Shown: positions 29,525 through 38,557 of the stretch, piece after piece | How positions within the stretch are numbered: position 1 is the stretch's first letter | Layout: every line of letters starts with the position of its first letter | From: Nakamurella multipartita DSM 44233 | GTDB lineage: Bacteria > Actinomycetota > Actinomycetes > Mycobacteriales > Nakamurellaceae | Length of the DNA stretch: 64,000 nt | Assembly (NCBI RefSeq): GCF_000024365.1 | Contig: NC_013235.1 | Location: 5,766,001-5,830,000, forward strand | Direction: 5' to 3' | The notes under the pieces: generated by a model | Database searches by the model: none | Seen by the model: the letters and a program-made list of their open reading frames with translations, nothing else | What the model was told of the DNA's origin: nothing | Made by a program: the position numbers and the translations under genes

Positions 29525-30778
29525 TCACCCGGCCGAGTGCGGCGCTCCCGGGCCCGGATCGATCTGCGCCGGCCCGGACGCGCTGGGTCGCACGTCGAAG
29601 TCGAAGATCGAGGTCGGGATGTACACGGTGGCACAGGCATTCGGGATGTCCACGACCCCGGAGAGCCGGCCCTCGATCGGCGCGGCGCCCAGGATCAGGT
29701 ACGCCTGCTCGGGCGAGTAACCGAACTTGGTCAGGTAGTCGATGGCGTGCAGGCAGGCCCGCTGGTAGGACAGGTGCGAGTCCAGGTAACGCTGTTCGCC
29801 GTCCAGGGTGACCGAGGTCCCCGAGAAGGCGATCCATTCGCTGAATCTCGGGTCGACGGTGCCGGGCAGGAAGATCGCGTTCTCCGACACCCCGTAGGTG
29901 CTCATGCCGTCCTTGATCAGGTCGACATGCAGGTCGATGAAGCCGCCCATCTCGATGGCGCCGCAGAAGGTGATCTCGCCGTCGCCCTGGGAGAAGTGCA
30001 GGTCGCCGAGCGAGAGGTTGGCCCCGTCCACGAACACCGGGTAGAAGACCCGGGTGCCCTTGGACAGGTTCTTGATGTCCTGGTTGCCGCCGTTCTCCCG
30101 CGGCGGGGCGGTCCGCGCGGCCTCCCCGGCCACCCGGGCGTATTCCGACTCCGGCAGCGAGCCCAGCACGGCGAACTCCGGCTCCGGCGGAAGGGCCAGC
30201 GGCGGAACCCGATTCGGGTCGGTGTCGATCAGCGCCTGCTCGCGGCGATTCCAGGTGGCCAGCAGCTCGGCCGAGGGCGCGGTGCCCATCAACCCGGGAT
30301 GGATCAGTCCGGCGAACGAGACCCCGGGCACGTGGCGGGATGTCGCGATCTGGCCGCGGAAGTCCCAGATGGCCTTGTAGGCGCCGGGGAACTGGTCGGT
30401 CAGGAAGCCGCCGCCGTTGCGCTTGGCGAAGATGCCGGTGTAACCCCAACCCTGACCGGCCAGCGGTCCCGAGTCCTCTCCGGGAATCGGCCCGACGTCG
30501 AGGATGTCGACGATGAGCAGGTCACCGGGCTTGGCTCCCTCCACCCGGAACGGGCCGGAGAGCTTGTGCACCGTCTTGAGCGGGGCATTGAGGATGTCGT
30601 CGGCCGAGTCGTCGTTGACGATGGCCCCGTCGAACCATTCCCGGCAGTGCACCCGGAAACTGTCGCCCGGCTTGACCGTAGCCACCGGCGGGATCTCCGG
30701 GTGCCACCGGTTGTGGCCCACCTTCTCCTGGTCCTCGAACTTCTTGCTCGAATCGAGCGGGAAGATCACCTCGGGCAT
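29525..30778 (-). CDS. fmdA: Formamidase / acetamidase
   Basis: Hydrolyses formamide (or short amides) to ammonia and the acid, cytosolic, releasing nitrogen. 417 residues, full length for the FmdA family. It starts MPEVIFPLDSSKKFEDQEKV. Motifs include GHNRWHPEIPP, DGAIVNDDSADD, LSGPFRVEGAKPGDLLIVDI, HPGLMGTAPS, DLHFSQGDGEITFCGAIEM and the C-terminal CATVYIPTSIFDFDV. The catalytic Glu/Cys region GEITFCGAIE is intact. GAGGAG lies upstream of the ATG. It follows fmdB by 51 bases on the same strand, the usual fmdB-fmdA pairing. Confidence 0.93.
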   Translation of the reverse strand: MPEVIFPLDSSKKFEDQEKVGHNRWHPEIPPVATVKPGDSFRVHCREWFDGAIVNDDSADDILNAPLKTVHKLSGPFRVEGAKPGDLLIVDILDVGPIPGEDSGPLAGQGWGYTGIFAKRNGGGFLTDQFPGAYKAIWDFRGQIATSRHVPGVSFAGLIHPGLMGTAPSAELLATWNRREQALIDTDPNRVPPLALPPEPEFAVLGSLPESEYARVAGEAARTAPPRENGGNQDIKNLSKGTRVFYPVFVDGANLSLGDLHFSQGDGEITFCGAIEMGGFIDLHVDLIKDGMSTYGVSENAIFLPGTVDPRFSEWIAFSGTSVTLDGEQRYLDSHLSYQRACLHAIDYLTKFGYSPEQAYLILGAAPIEGRLSGVVDIPNACATVYIPTSIFDFDVRPSASGPAQIDPGPGAPHSAG

Positions 30779-30829
30779 CGCAGCTCCTCGTTGAGCGGGG
30801 CGGGTGGGACGGGACCGGCCGCCGGGTGG

Positions 30830-31114
30830 CTAGGGCCGGGGCAGCTTGCGGTGCAGCGGGTTCGCCGAGACCGCGACCGGCCGGCGACCCGACGACGGGA
30901 GTGACGAAACCACCTGGGGCGCATCGGCGGTGGCCATGCTCTGCTCGACGGCCCGCCGGTACGGATTGCCGCCACCGGTGATTCCCGGCGCGGTAATCAC
31001 CCGGACCGACGCGGTGCGGCAGGCCGGGCAGGCGCAGCGATCGGGCGCCGTGCCGATCGGATACCGGGCATCGAAAGGCCCGCACTCCGGGCACCGGAAC
31101 GCATATGTCGTCAT
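30830..31114 (-). CDS. fmdB: FmdB-type zinc-ribbon protein
   Basis: 94 residues. An N-terminal zinc ribbon, MTTYAFRCPECGPFDARYP then CACPACRTASVRV, gives two CxxC knuckles, followed by a disordered Ser/Pro-rich tail. FmdB is proposed to regulate formamidase expression; direct evidence is limited. The ATG at 31114 follows GGAGGT; a longer frame to 31147 lacks support. Upstream partner of fmdA. Confidence 0.85.
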   Translation of the reverse strand: MTTYAFRCPECGPFDARYPIGTAPDRCACPACRTASVRVITAPGITGGGNPYRRAVEQSMATADAPQVVSSLPSSGRRPVAVSANPLHRKLPRP

Positions 31115-31196
31115 CGACAGGTGACCTCCATCGGTCCGAAGCCCCACCGTAGAGCAGGGGCCGCGGGCCCACCATCCGAGTGTCCGGAATGCCGGC

Positions 31197-31751
31197 TCAG
31201 TGCGTCAGAGTGACTTTCAACAGCACGATCAGCAGCGCCACCCCGGCCACGATCACCCCGCTGAGCAGGATGCGCAGTGGGCTCTTCTCGGCGTTCAAGC
31301 GGGCGGCGACCGCCCCGGTCAGCGCGATCCGCACGACGATCACCAGCTCGGCCAGCAGCACCGCGACCCAGGCCGAGGGCCAGCCCAGCCAGGAGATGGC
31401 CAGCAACAGCATCGGCACCGTGGCCGTGGTCAGGATGGGCAGCGACTCGCGGATCAGGACGGCCGGCTGCGCCTTGCCCCCGCCGCTGATGAACTCGGAG
31501 AACGCGTGGGCGACGAAGGTGGACAACGCGGTGCCGATCACCACCGCCATCGCCCGGCCGGTGTCCAGGTCCTCCTGGAACGGCACCAGGGCGGCCAGGA
31601 TCAGGATGTTGCCGTAGATGTAGGCGGACAGCCGGCGGGCCGCCTCGTGCTCGCTCAGCGGCTCGCGCCGGTAGTACCAGGGCCGGCGTCCGGTGCGGCG
31701 GGCCGCGCCCGGGCGGGCGGGCGGCGGCGGGTTCTGCGGGCGCTCGGTCAC
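31197..31751 (-). CDS. Multi-span membrane protein of unknown function
   Basis: 184 residues with five likely helices: YIYGNILILAALVPF, AMAVVIGTALSTFVAHAF, LTTATVPMLLLAISWLGW, AWVAVLLAELVIVVRIAL and the C-terminal ILLSGVIVAGVALLIVLLKV. The motif FVAHAFSEFISGGGK sits in the second helix/loop. The N-terminal ~45 residues are Pro/Arg-rich and cytosolic. I do not recognise the family, and the flanking genes give no functional context. Confidence 0.7.
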   Translation of the reverse strand: MTERPQNPPPPARPGAARRTGRRPWYYRREPLSEHEAARRLSAYIYGNILILAALVPFQEDLDTGRAMAVVIGTALSTFVAHAFSEFISGGGKAQPAVLIRESLPILTTATVPMLLLAISWLGWPSAWVAVLLAELVIVVRIALTGAVAARLNAEKSPLRILLSGVIVAGVALLIVLLKVTLTH

Positions 31752-31874
31752 CGCCCGATTGTCCCCGGTGACCGATCGGCCACCGACGACTGCCTACCAT
31801 GTGGGCGTGCCGCCTCCCCCTTGCGCTCCCCCTTGTGATCGCGGCGCCGACCTCGGGTCCGGGGTGCGGCGCGG

Positions 31875-32060
31875 ATGAGCCAGACGCTCGTCGCCTACCG
31901 GGCCCTGCTGTTCGTCATCGCGCTGGCCTTCACCATCGGCGGCATCGTGCTGCTGGTGCAGGGCCGTCAGCGCCGCTGGGGCGGGGTGGCGATGACGGTC
32001 TGCGCCCTGAACCTGGTCGGCGGCCTGCTGCTGCTGTTCATGGCCTTCACCCTGCCCTGA
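31875..32060 (+). CDS. Two-helix small membrane protein
   Basis: 61 residues made almost entirely of two hydrophobic helices (ALLFVIALAFTIGGIVLLVQG and MTVCALNLVGGLLLLFMAFTL) joined by a short Arg-rich loop (RQRRW). No function assigned. It has GC3 and codon use like its neighbours and no strong ribosome site, so the start is uncertain. It converges on the cargo cysteine desulfurase gene, whose stop lies 43 bases away. Confidence 0.5.
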   Translation: MSQTLVAYRALLFVIALAFTIGGIVLLVQGRQRRWGGVAMTVCALNLVGGLLLLFMAFTLP

Positions 32061-32102
32061 ACCCGCTCAGCAGCCTGAACCCTGCCCCGTTCCGCTCGTG
32101 GG

Positions 32103-34970
32103 TCAGCGGCGACCGCGATCGGCGGCCAGCTCGTGCAGCACCGCGACCATCCGGTCGATCTCCCCGGTGGTGTTGTAGAAGGCGATCGAGGGCCGGACGG
32201 TGGCCTCCAGGCCGAAGCGGCGCAGGATCGGCTGCGCGCAATGGTGGCCGGAGCGGACCGCGATCCCCTTCTGGTTGAGGGCGGCGCCGACCTCCTCGGT
32301 GCGGTACCCGTCGAGCACGAACGAGAGCACGCTGGCCTTATCCCGGGCCGTGCCGATCAACCGCAGCCCGGGCACGGCGAGCATCCGTGGGGTCGCGTAC
32401 TCCAGCAGCTGGTGCTCGTACCGGGCGATGGTGTCCAGGCCGATCCGGGTGACGTAGTCCAGGGCGGCGCCCAGCCCGACCGCGTCGGCGATGTTGCCGG
32501 TGCCGGCCTCGAACCGGTTGGGCGGGTGCTGGAACACCGTCTTCTCGAACGTCACGTCGGCGATCATGTTGCCGCCGCCCTCCCACGGCGGCATGGATTC
32601 GAGCACCTCGGTGCGGCCGTAGAGCACGCCGATTCCGGTCGGCCCGTAGATCTTGTGGCCGGAGAAGACGAAGAAGTCCGGACCCAGGGTCTGCATGTTC
32701 ACCCGCACGTGCGGCACCGACTGGGCGCCGTCGATCAGCACGCAGGCGCCGGCCCGGTGGGCCAGCTCGACCACGGAATCGACCGGCGTGACCGTGCCCA
32801 ACGCGTTGGAGACCTGGGTGACCGAGACCAGTTTGGTCTTCTCGTTGAGCAGCCGGGACAGCTCGCCGAGCAGCAGCTGGCCGGAGTCGTCGACCGGGAT
32901 GACCCGGATCTTGGCGCCGGTCTCCGCGCACAGCTGCTGCCACGGAACGATGTTCGCGTGGTGCTCCAGATGCGAGACGATGATCTCGTCGCCCCGGCGG
33001 ACATTGGCCTTGCCCCAGCTCTTGGCGACCAGGTTGATCGCTTCAGTGGCGCCCCGGACGAAGACGATGTTCTTCTCCGACTCGGCCCCCACGAACCGGG
33101 CGACCGTCTTGCGGGCCCCCTCGTAGGCGTCGGTCGACCGGGCGGCCAGCTCGTGCGCGGCCCGGTGGATGTTGGAGTTCTCGTGCCGGTAGAAGTGGGC
33201 CAGCCGGTCCAGGACCGCGTGCGGCTTCTGGGTGGTCGCGGCATTGTCGAACCAGACCAGCTGATGCCCGTTCACCCGCTCGGCCAGGATCGGGAAGTCC
33301 CGGCGCACCAACCGCACGTCGAACGGCGGGTGCGGGTCCGCGCCCAGGTCTGCGGCGGGCCGCGGCGTGCGGTCCCGGGCCGGCTCGGCTCGATCAGCGA
33401 AGTAGAACGACGGCGCCGACGCGGACGCTGGCACGGAGCCGGCGGTGGGCAGCGCGGGGCCGGCCAGCGGGATTGCCGGTGCCCCGGTTCCCAGGCCCGT
33501 GCCGGCCAGGTCCAGGTTCGGTCGGTCCAGACTCGATAGGTCCAGGTCGGGGACCCCCACCTGGGCCGGGTCCGTTTCGACCGGACTCAGCGCGGCGGCG
33601 ACCAACGAGTCCAGGCCGGGGCCGGCGTCGGCGTCGGCGCGATAGGGCGAGGACTCGGCCAGGAAGTAGTACGGGCTGGACGGGGTCGGCACCGGCACCG
33701 GCGGGTCCGGCACCGGCAGCGGGGGCTGCGGCACCGACGGCAGCCCAGGCGCGGCCAGGCCGGGCGCCGGCTCAGTCGATCCCCCAGTCGATCCCCCCGT
33801 CGATCCCCCCGTCGATCCGCCAGTCGATCCCCCGGACGAACGATCGGCCGGCAGCGCGCCGGCGGTCGCCGTGGGAAGGACAGGCCCCGCCGGAACGGCG
33901 GGCGGGTGCAGCCCGGTCGCCGGGGTGAACGGCGCGGCCACCGGGACCTGGCTGATCGCCTCGGCCGCGTCCACCGGCTGGCCGGGCAGTCCCGGCACGG
34001 TCGGCGGCTGATCGGGGACACCGGCCGGTCCCAGCGGCAGCGGTCCCAGCTGGGCACCGGTGAGCAGTGCGGATGCCGCGGTCACGTCGGGCGGGCCGCT
34101 GGGGGCGCCGAGACCGGCCGCCACCTGGTCGCTGGGCGGGACACCCGGGACACCGGCGCTGGGCAGGGGCGCGGCCGACCCGGCCAGCGGCGGCACCTGC
34201 TCGCCGCCCGGCAACGGCACGGACAGCGCCGACACCGCGAACGGCACCCCGGCCGGATCCGGCGCGGCCGCAGGCGGGCCGAACCCGCCGCGGACCGGGG
34301 CGGCCGCGGTGACGTCGGCGGAGCCGGCCGGTCCGGTCAGACCGCTGAGGGCGGACTCGACCCCGGGTCCGCCGGCGTCGGGCCGGGGTTCGGCCAGGCC
34401 GGCACCGACCGGCGTCAGCTCACCCGGCGCCCCCAGCTGCAGGCCGGTCAGCCCGGGCACGATCGGCCCTTCCGGCACGGTCAGGCCCAACCCGGCCGCG
34501 CCCAGCACCGCGGTGGCCGCCTCTCCGAGGTCGGGAACCGACCGGCCGGGGCCGAATCCGGTCGCGGCCGGCGCCTCGCCGATCGCCACCCCGGGCAGGC
34601 TGGGCGGCACCGACGGCGGGGTCGGCTGGGTGATCGGCTGGGCGGCACCCGGCCCGCCGTCCCCCGGCACCTGGGAGATCTCGTTCGACCGTGCCGACAC
34701 GTCGACCCGGGGCGCGTGCTCCACCCCGCCCGGCGTGTGGCCCGTGCCGGCCCGGGGCGCCGACCCGGACGCCGGATCCGGTGCGTCCAGGCTGGACCCG
34801 GCCGCCGGCGCCGTCCCGGGCAGGGCGGCGAAGAACTCGCCGGCCAACCGGTTCAGCGTCGCCTCGTCCGGCAACCAGTCCGGCAGCGCCGCGCCCGTCG
34901 GGGCGATCCCGCCGGCCGGGTCGGTCACCGGGAGGTCAGCGGCCTCAGCGGTAGGTCGGGCTGTAGTCAT
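32103..34970 (-). CDS. Encapsulin cargo: SufS-like cysteine desulfurase with giant N-terminal disordered region
   Basis: PLP enzyme that removes sulfur from cysteine, here the predicted cargo of the adjacent encapsulin shell. 955 residues, more than twice a normal SufS. Residues 550-955 are a complete catalytic domain: WFDNAATTQKP, FVRGATEAINLVA, ID-GAQSVPH, PLP-binding Lys773 in FSGHKIYGPTGIGVLYG and catalytic Cys911 in VRSGHHCAQPI. Residues 1-549 are Pro/Gly/Ala-rich and almost surely disordered. They contain one helical motif (PDEATLNRLAGEFFAALPG, about 34-52), a five-fold GGST run (379-398) and two aromatic motifs, SSPYYFLAES (431-440) and APSFYFADRA (519-528). The ATG lies inside the shell gene's last codons (26-base overlap). 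Confidence 0.92.
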   Translation of the reverse strand: MTTARPTAEAADLPVTDPAGGIAPTGAALPDWLPDEATLNRLAGEFFAALPGTAPAAGSSLDAPDPASGSAPRAGTGHTPGGVEHAPRVDVSARSNEISQVPGDGGPGAAQPITQPTPPSVPPSLPGVAIGEAPAATGFGPGRSVPDLGEAATAVLGAAGLGLTVPEGPIVPGLTGLQLGAPGELTPVGAGLAEPRPDAGGPGVESALSGLTGPAGSADVTAAAPVRGGFGPPAAAPDPAGVPFAVSALSVPLPGGEQVPPLAGSAAPLPSAGVPGVPPSDQVAAGLGAPSGPPDVTAASALLTGAQLGPLPLGPAGVPDQPPTVPGLPGQPVDAAEAISQVPVAAPFTPATGLHPPAVPAGPVLPTATAGALPADRSSGGSTGGSTGGSTGGSTGGSTEPAPGLAAPGLPSVPQPPLPVPDPPVPVPTPSSPYYFLAESSPYRADADAGPGLDSLVAAALSPVETDPAQVGVPDLDLSSLDRPNLDLAGTGLGTGAPAIPLAGPALPTAGSVPASASAPSFYFADRAEPARDRTPRPAADLGADPHPPFDVRLVRRDFPILAERVNGHQLVWFDNAATTQKPHAVLDRLAHFYRHENSNIHRAAHELAARSTDAYEGARKTVARFVGAESEKNIVFVRGATEAINLVAKSWGKANVRRGDEIIVSHLEHHANIVPWQQLCAETGAKIRVIPVDDSGQLLLGELSRLLNEKTKLVSVTQVSNALGTVTPVDSVVELAHRAGACVLIDGAQSVPHVRVNMQTLGPDFFVFSGHKIYGPTGIGVLYGRTEVLESMPPWEGGGNMIADVTFEKTVFQHPPNRFEAGTGNIADAVGLGAALDYVTRIGLDTIARYEHQLLEYATPRMLAVPGLRLIGTARDKASVLSFVLDGYRTEEVGAALNQKGIAVRSGHHCAQPILRRFGLEATVRPSIAFYNTTGEIDRMVAVLHELAADRGRR
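33778..33836 (-). repeat. 12-base in-frame microrepeats (Gly-Gly-Ser-Thr)
   Basis: Five imperfect copies of GTCGATCCCCCC on the plus strand encode consecutive GGST in the cargo linker. Slippage-prone, so linker length may vary between strains. Confidence 0.8.
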
Positions 34971-35871
34971 GGAACCGGTCGACGGCCACGTCGTCGAGCA
35001 CCGCCAGGGCATCGTCGGTCAGCACGGCCAGCGAGCAGTACAGCGAGACCAGGTAGGACGCGATGGCGCTGCGGTCGATGCCCATGAAGCGGACCGACAG
35101 GCCCGGCCCCTGCTCTCCGGCCAGGCCGGGCTGGTACAGGCCGACCACCCCTTGCCGGGCGGCCCCCGTGCGGATCAGCAGGAACTTGGTCTTGCCGTTC
35201 TCCAACGGGACCTTGTTGCTGGGCACGATCGGCAGGCCTCGCCAGGTCAGGAACTGGGAGCCGAACAGGCTCACGGTGGGCGGCGGCACGCCCCGCCGGG
35301 TGCATTCACGACCGAACGCGGCCACCCCTTCGGGGTGGGTCAGGAAGAACGCCGGCTCCTTCCACACCCGGGCGATCAGGCTGTCCAGATCGTCCGGAGT
35401 GGGCGGCCCGCTGATGGTCGGGATGCGCTGGCTGGCGGCGCACTGGGCGATCAACCCGTAGTTCGGGCTGTTGATCAGCTCGCCCTCCTGGTGCTCCTTG
35501 ATCGCCTCGATGGTCAGCCGCAGCTGTTCCTTGATCTGGTCGTGCGGGCTCGAGTACAGGTCGGAGACCCGGGTGTGCACGTCCAGGATCGTGGAGACCG
35601 AGTTGAGCAGGTACTCGCGCGGGTTCTCCTCGTAGTCCACGAAGGTCGTCGGCAGGGGCGACTCGTCGTAATTGGAGCAGACGACGTCGACCTCCTCCGG
35701 GTGCTTGACCTTGTTGACCCGGTAGATGCCGGCCTCGACGGGCACCCAGGCCAGCAGATGGACCAACCATCTCGGCGTGATGGTTGCCATCTGCGGCACG
35801 GTCTTGGTGACGTCCGCAAGATTTCTGGCCGCGGCATCGCCGAGGGCCTGGGAATGGGTCGCTGTCGTCAT
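34945..35871 (-). CDS. Family 2A encapsulin shell protein
   Basis: HK97-fold protein, 308 residues, that assembles into a hollow protein nanocompartment. Starts MTTATHSQALGDAAARNLAD, then ITPRWLVHLLAWVPVEAGIYRVNKV. Other stretches such as VDYEENPREYLLNSVSTILD, SSPHDQIKEQLRLTIEAIKE, FGRECTRRGVPPPTVSLFG and the C-terminal YCSLAVLTDDALAVLDDVAVDRF match family 2A shells (SrpI of Synechococcus; mycobacterial MMP-I). There is no cyclic-nucleotide-binding insert, which excludes family 2B. Family 2A shells load cysteine desulfurase and have been linked to sulfur storage. The cargo gene directly follows and overlaps. GAGGAGC precedes the ATG. No cysE-like or rhodanese gene accompanies it in this window. 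Confidence 0.95.
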   Translation of the reverse strand: MTTATHSQALGDAAARNLADVTKTVPQMATITPRWLVHLLAWVPVEAGIYRVNKVKHPEEVDVVCSNYDESPLPTTFVDYEENPREYLLNSVSTILDVHTRVSDLYSSPHDQIKEQLRLTIEAIKEHQEGELINSPNYGLIAQCAASQRIPTISGPPTPDDLDSLIARVWKEPAFFLTHPEGVAAFGRECTRRGVPPPTVSLFGSQFLTWRGLPIVPSNKVPLENGKTKFLLIRTGAARQGVVGLYQPGLAGEQGPGLSVRFMGIDRSAIASYLVSLYCSLAVLTDDALAVLDDVAVDRFHDYSPTYR

Positions 35872-36017
35872 GCGCGCTGCTCCTCGTCACGATGTGCTCA
35901 CGCCCGCCCGAGCCGACCAGGGTCGCCCCGGACTTCTTGGACCTTAACGGGCCTCGCCGATTCCGGATACGGGAGGTCGGACCGGACGATCGGGTCGCGG
36001 TGCTCGAGGTGGGCCGA

Positions 36018-37583
36018 TCAGGACGAGTCGCGATGGAGCAGGACCAGCGTCCCCTGTTGATCGAGCTGGCGGTAGCCCTGCGCCAGCAGCAGGGCGCGAC
36101 GCTCGGTCAACCAGGACGTGTCGGCGCCGGCCGGTCCGGAGTCCATCCGCAGCACCACCCAGTCGGCCTGCAGCGGCAGGTGGGTGGAGTCGGTCCATTC
36201 CGGGCCGGCGACCAGCACCGGATGCCGGTCGGTCAAGTTCCCCAGCAACCCGGCGTCGGCGATCACCCGGGCCCCGTCCGGGATCTGCGCCGAGATCCGC
36301 TCGGCCGCCGTGCAGAACTGGCACTCCTCCCGGGAGGCCGCCACGGTGATCGGCAGCTCGGTGGTGTGCACCTGGTAGTCGATGACGACGGCGAGCAGCA
36401 GCCCGGCGGCCAGGCCCTGCGGCGAGGTCCAGAAGGCGCGCACCCGCTGCGGGGTGATGCCCCGGCGCTGCCGCCGCTGGGCGATCGCCACCGCCAGGGC
36501 CAGGAAGCACACGACCATCAGCGGGCCGTCGTAGTAGTACTTCATCTCCAGGTAGACCTCGCGCTGCGAGGCGAACCGGGCCACCAGGGTCGGCAGCATG
36601 ACCAGCATCAGCGGCGAGCGCAGGCCCAGCGCCGCGGTCACGGCCAGGGCCGCCAGCAACGTCAGGCCGTTGAGGCTGAACAGGTTGGCCAACACGGTCT
36701 GGCCCAGCGCGAACGGCCCGGACGGTGCCGCGGCCGAGCCCAGCGCGAAGTAGGTGTACGTGCCGGTGTAGCTGAACCAGGGGATCACCACCATGGTCAG
36801 CAGCCCGAACGCCAGGACCGAGCCGGCCAGCAGGCCGATGGCCAGGGCCCAGCGGCGCTGCAGCAGCACCACCAGCCCGATGCCGGCGATGAACAGCGGG
36901 GTGTCCTCCTTGACCAGCAGCAGCGCGCCGCACCACAGCACCAGCCGGCCCGGCCGATCGTCCAGCAGCGCCTCCAGGGCCAGGGCCAGGAACGCGACCG
37001 TGAAACAGGCCTCGTGGAAGTCGAAGTCGAGCACCTTGAGCACGCCCCAGGACAGGGCGAACGCGACACCGATGTAGTAGCCCAGCCCGCCGAGCCGGCG
37101 CACGGCCACCCGGGTGACCACGTGCACGGCGACGGCCAGCATCACCGCCTGGGCCAGCAGCAGCGTCATCACGCTCGGCCAGATCCGGTAGAACGGCGCC
37201 AGCACCATCATGATCGGCGTGAAGTGATCGCCCAGGCTGTTGAACGGTTCCTGGGACTTGATCAGCACTTTCGGGGTGCGGCCCTGGGCGTAGTTGGCGA
37301 TGGCCTGCTGGAAGATCGTGATGTCGATGGTCGTCTTGTACTGCAGGTGCCGCAGGATCGAGTCGTAGGCGTAGACGACGAACGCGGCCACGCTGACGGT
37401 CCAGATCGCCAGCCGGCGGCCCCGGCTCAGCTCCGCCGTGGGGACCGGCCCGAACAGGCCGTCGGCGCCCGGCGGGGTCGTCAGCCAGGCCCACCGCCCG
37501 GCCGCCGCGCGATCCCGCGGGACCGAGCGGCGCACCGGCAACGGCGGGCTCGGGGCCGCGGACTCAGGCACGGGACTCCTCAT
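36018..37583 (-). CDS. DUF2079 membrane protein
   Basis: About 521 residues, polytopic. Roughly ten or more helices are visible (for example [93 protein letters not shown]). DUF2079 motifs include [30 protein letters not shown] and the loop [20 protein letters not shown]-terminal soluble domain follows. The architecture resembles lipid-linked sugar glycosyltransferases of the GT-C type, but no activity has been shown for the family. Its stop lies 146 bases upstream of the encapsulin start on the same strand; no functional link is implied. ATG 37583 chosen over an upstream Pro-rich extension. Confidence 0.85.
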   Translation of the reverse strand: MRSPVPESAAPSPPLPVRRSVPRDRAAAGRWAWLTTPPGADGLFGPVPTAELSRGRRLAIWTVSVAAFVVYAYDSILRHLQYKTTIDITIFQQAIANYAQGRTPKVLIKSQEPFNSLGDHFTPIMMVLAPFYRIWPSVMTLLLAQAVMLAVAVHVVTRVAVRRLGGLGYYIGVAFALSWGVLKVLDFDFHEACFTVAFLALALEALLDDRPGRLVLWCGALLLVKEDTPLFIAGIGLVVLLQRRWALAIGLLAGSVLAFGLLTMVVIPWFSYTGTYTYFALGSAAAPSGPFALGQTVLANLFSLNGLTLLAALAVTAALGLRSPLMLVMLPTLVARFASQREVYLEMKYYYDGPLMVVCFLALAVAIAQRRQRRGITPQRVRAFWTSPQGLAAGLLLAVVIDYQVHTTELPITVAASREECQFCTAAERISAQIPDGARVIADAGLLGNLTDRHPVLVAGPEWTDSTHLPLQADWVVLRMDSGPAGADTSWLTERRALLLAQGYRQLDQQGTLVLLHRDSS

Positions 37584-37919
37584 GGTCTCGAACCTCGGCG
37601 GCTCGGGGGGCGAGCACCGACTCGGTCGATCTGGACACGAACTGGACAGGAACTGGACGAAGTGTGCCGGATCGGCGGGCGGCTGCACACTCCCTGTCGA
37701 CGGCACAGACGTCCCGGACCCCGATCGGTGCCCGGCGCACCCCCAAGCGTGACCAACGCGACCCGAGGGTGCGGCGATCCGACCGGGCCGATCGATCTCG
37801 GCCGATCAATCCCGGGCACATCAACCCAGGGCAGATCCACCCAGGGCGGATTCGGGCTCGCCGGGCGGGGCCGGCCGGCATCGTCGAGGGATCAGCCACC
37901 CACGACCCCGGGAGGATCC
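37584..37919. promoter_or_regulatory. Divergent region before the clpP pair, with a triple direct repeat
   Basis: 336 bases without a gene. Three adjacent 15-base units of ATCAACCCAGGGCAG type lie at 37805-37849, about 70 bases before the first clpP start; direct repeats in this position could be activator sites. A GGGAGGA ribosome site lies just before the first clpP. No clear TTCGC-type ClgR/PopR palindrome is seen here. Confidence 0.45.
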
Positions 37920-38555
37920 ATGCCCACCCTGACCACGCCCGACGCACCTGGCCTGTCCGGCGGATTCGACGACCAGTTGGCCGGCCGGCTGCTGCATCAA
38001 CGCATCGTGGTGCTCGGCCAGCAGGTCGACGACCCGATCGCCAACCGCATCTGCGCCCAGCTGCTGCTGCTGTCCGCCGAGGATCCGCGGGCCGATATCA
38101 GCCTCTACATCAATTCGCCCGGCGGCTCGGTCTCGGCCGGCCTGGCCATCTTCGACACCATGCGGTTGATCCCCAACGACGTGAGCACGCTGGCCATGGG
38201 CCTGGCCGCGAGCATGGGCCAGTTCCTGCTCACCGCCGGCACGCCCGGCAAGCGGTTCGCGCTGCCGCACAGCCGGATCCTGATGCACCAGGGCTCCGCC
38301 GGCATCCGGGGCACGGCCGTCGACGTGCAGATCCAGGCCGAGAACCTGGAGTACGTCAAGGCGCTGATGCACCGGCTGACCGCCGAACATTCCGGTCAGG
38401 ACGTGGCGACCATCGAGCGGGACTCGGACCGGGACCGCTGGTTCACCGCCGATCAGGCCGTCGAGTACGGCCTGGTCGACGCGGTGCTGGCGTCGACCTC
38501 GGACGTCCGGCCGGCGGCCGACCGCCGCCGCATCGGCCTCGGACTGGGGGCCTGA
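37920..38555 (+). CDS. clpP: ATP-dependent Clp protease subunit ClpP (first of pair)
   Basis: Serine peptidase of 211 residues. Catalytic Ser in [11 protein letters not shown], His in PHSRILMHQ, Asp in [19 protein letters not shown]. The hydrophobic [20 protein letters not shown] stretch is the oxyanion/handle region. An unusual N terminus of ~20 residues precedes the core. It is encoded two bases before a second clpP. There is no tig or clpX nearby, so this is an accessory ClpP pair like Streptomyces clpP3-clpP4 and probably not the housekeeping clpP1P2. A PopR/ClgR-like gene lies downstream beyond an IS110 element. Confidence 0.92.
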   Translation: MPTLTTPDAPGLSGGFDDQLAGRLLHQRIVVLGQQVDDPIANRICAQLLLLSAEDPRADISLYINSPGGSVSAGLAIFDTMRLIPNDVSTLAMGLAASMGQFLLTAGTPGKRFALPHSRILMHQGSAGIRGTAVDVQIQAENLEYVKALMHRLTAEHSGQDVATIERDSDRDRWFTADQAVEYGLVDAVLASTSDVRPAADRRRIGLGLGA

Positions 38556-38557
38556 TC

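Noticed and set aside
33386-34970. Treating the cargo's N-terminal region as a separate gene or frameshift artefact
   Set aside because: The reading frame is continuous into the catalytic domain, with no stop and no internal ribosome site, and the ATG overlap with the shell is sensible.
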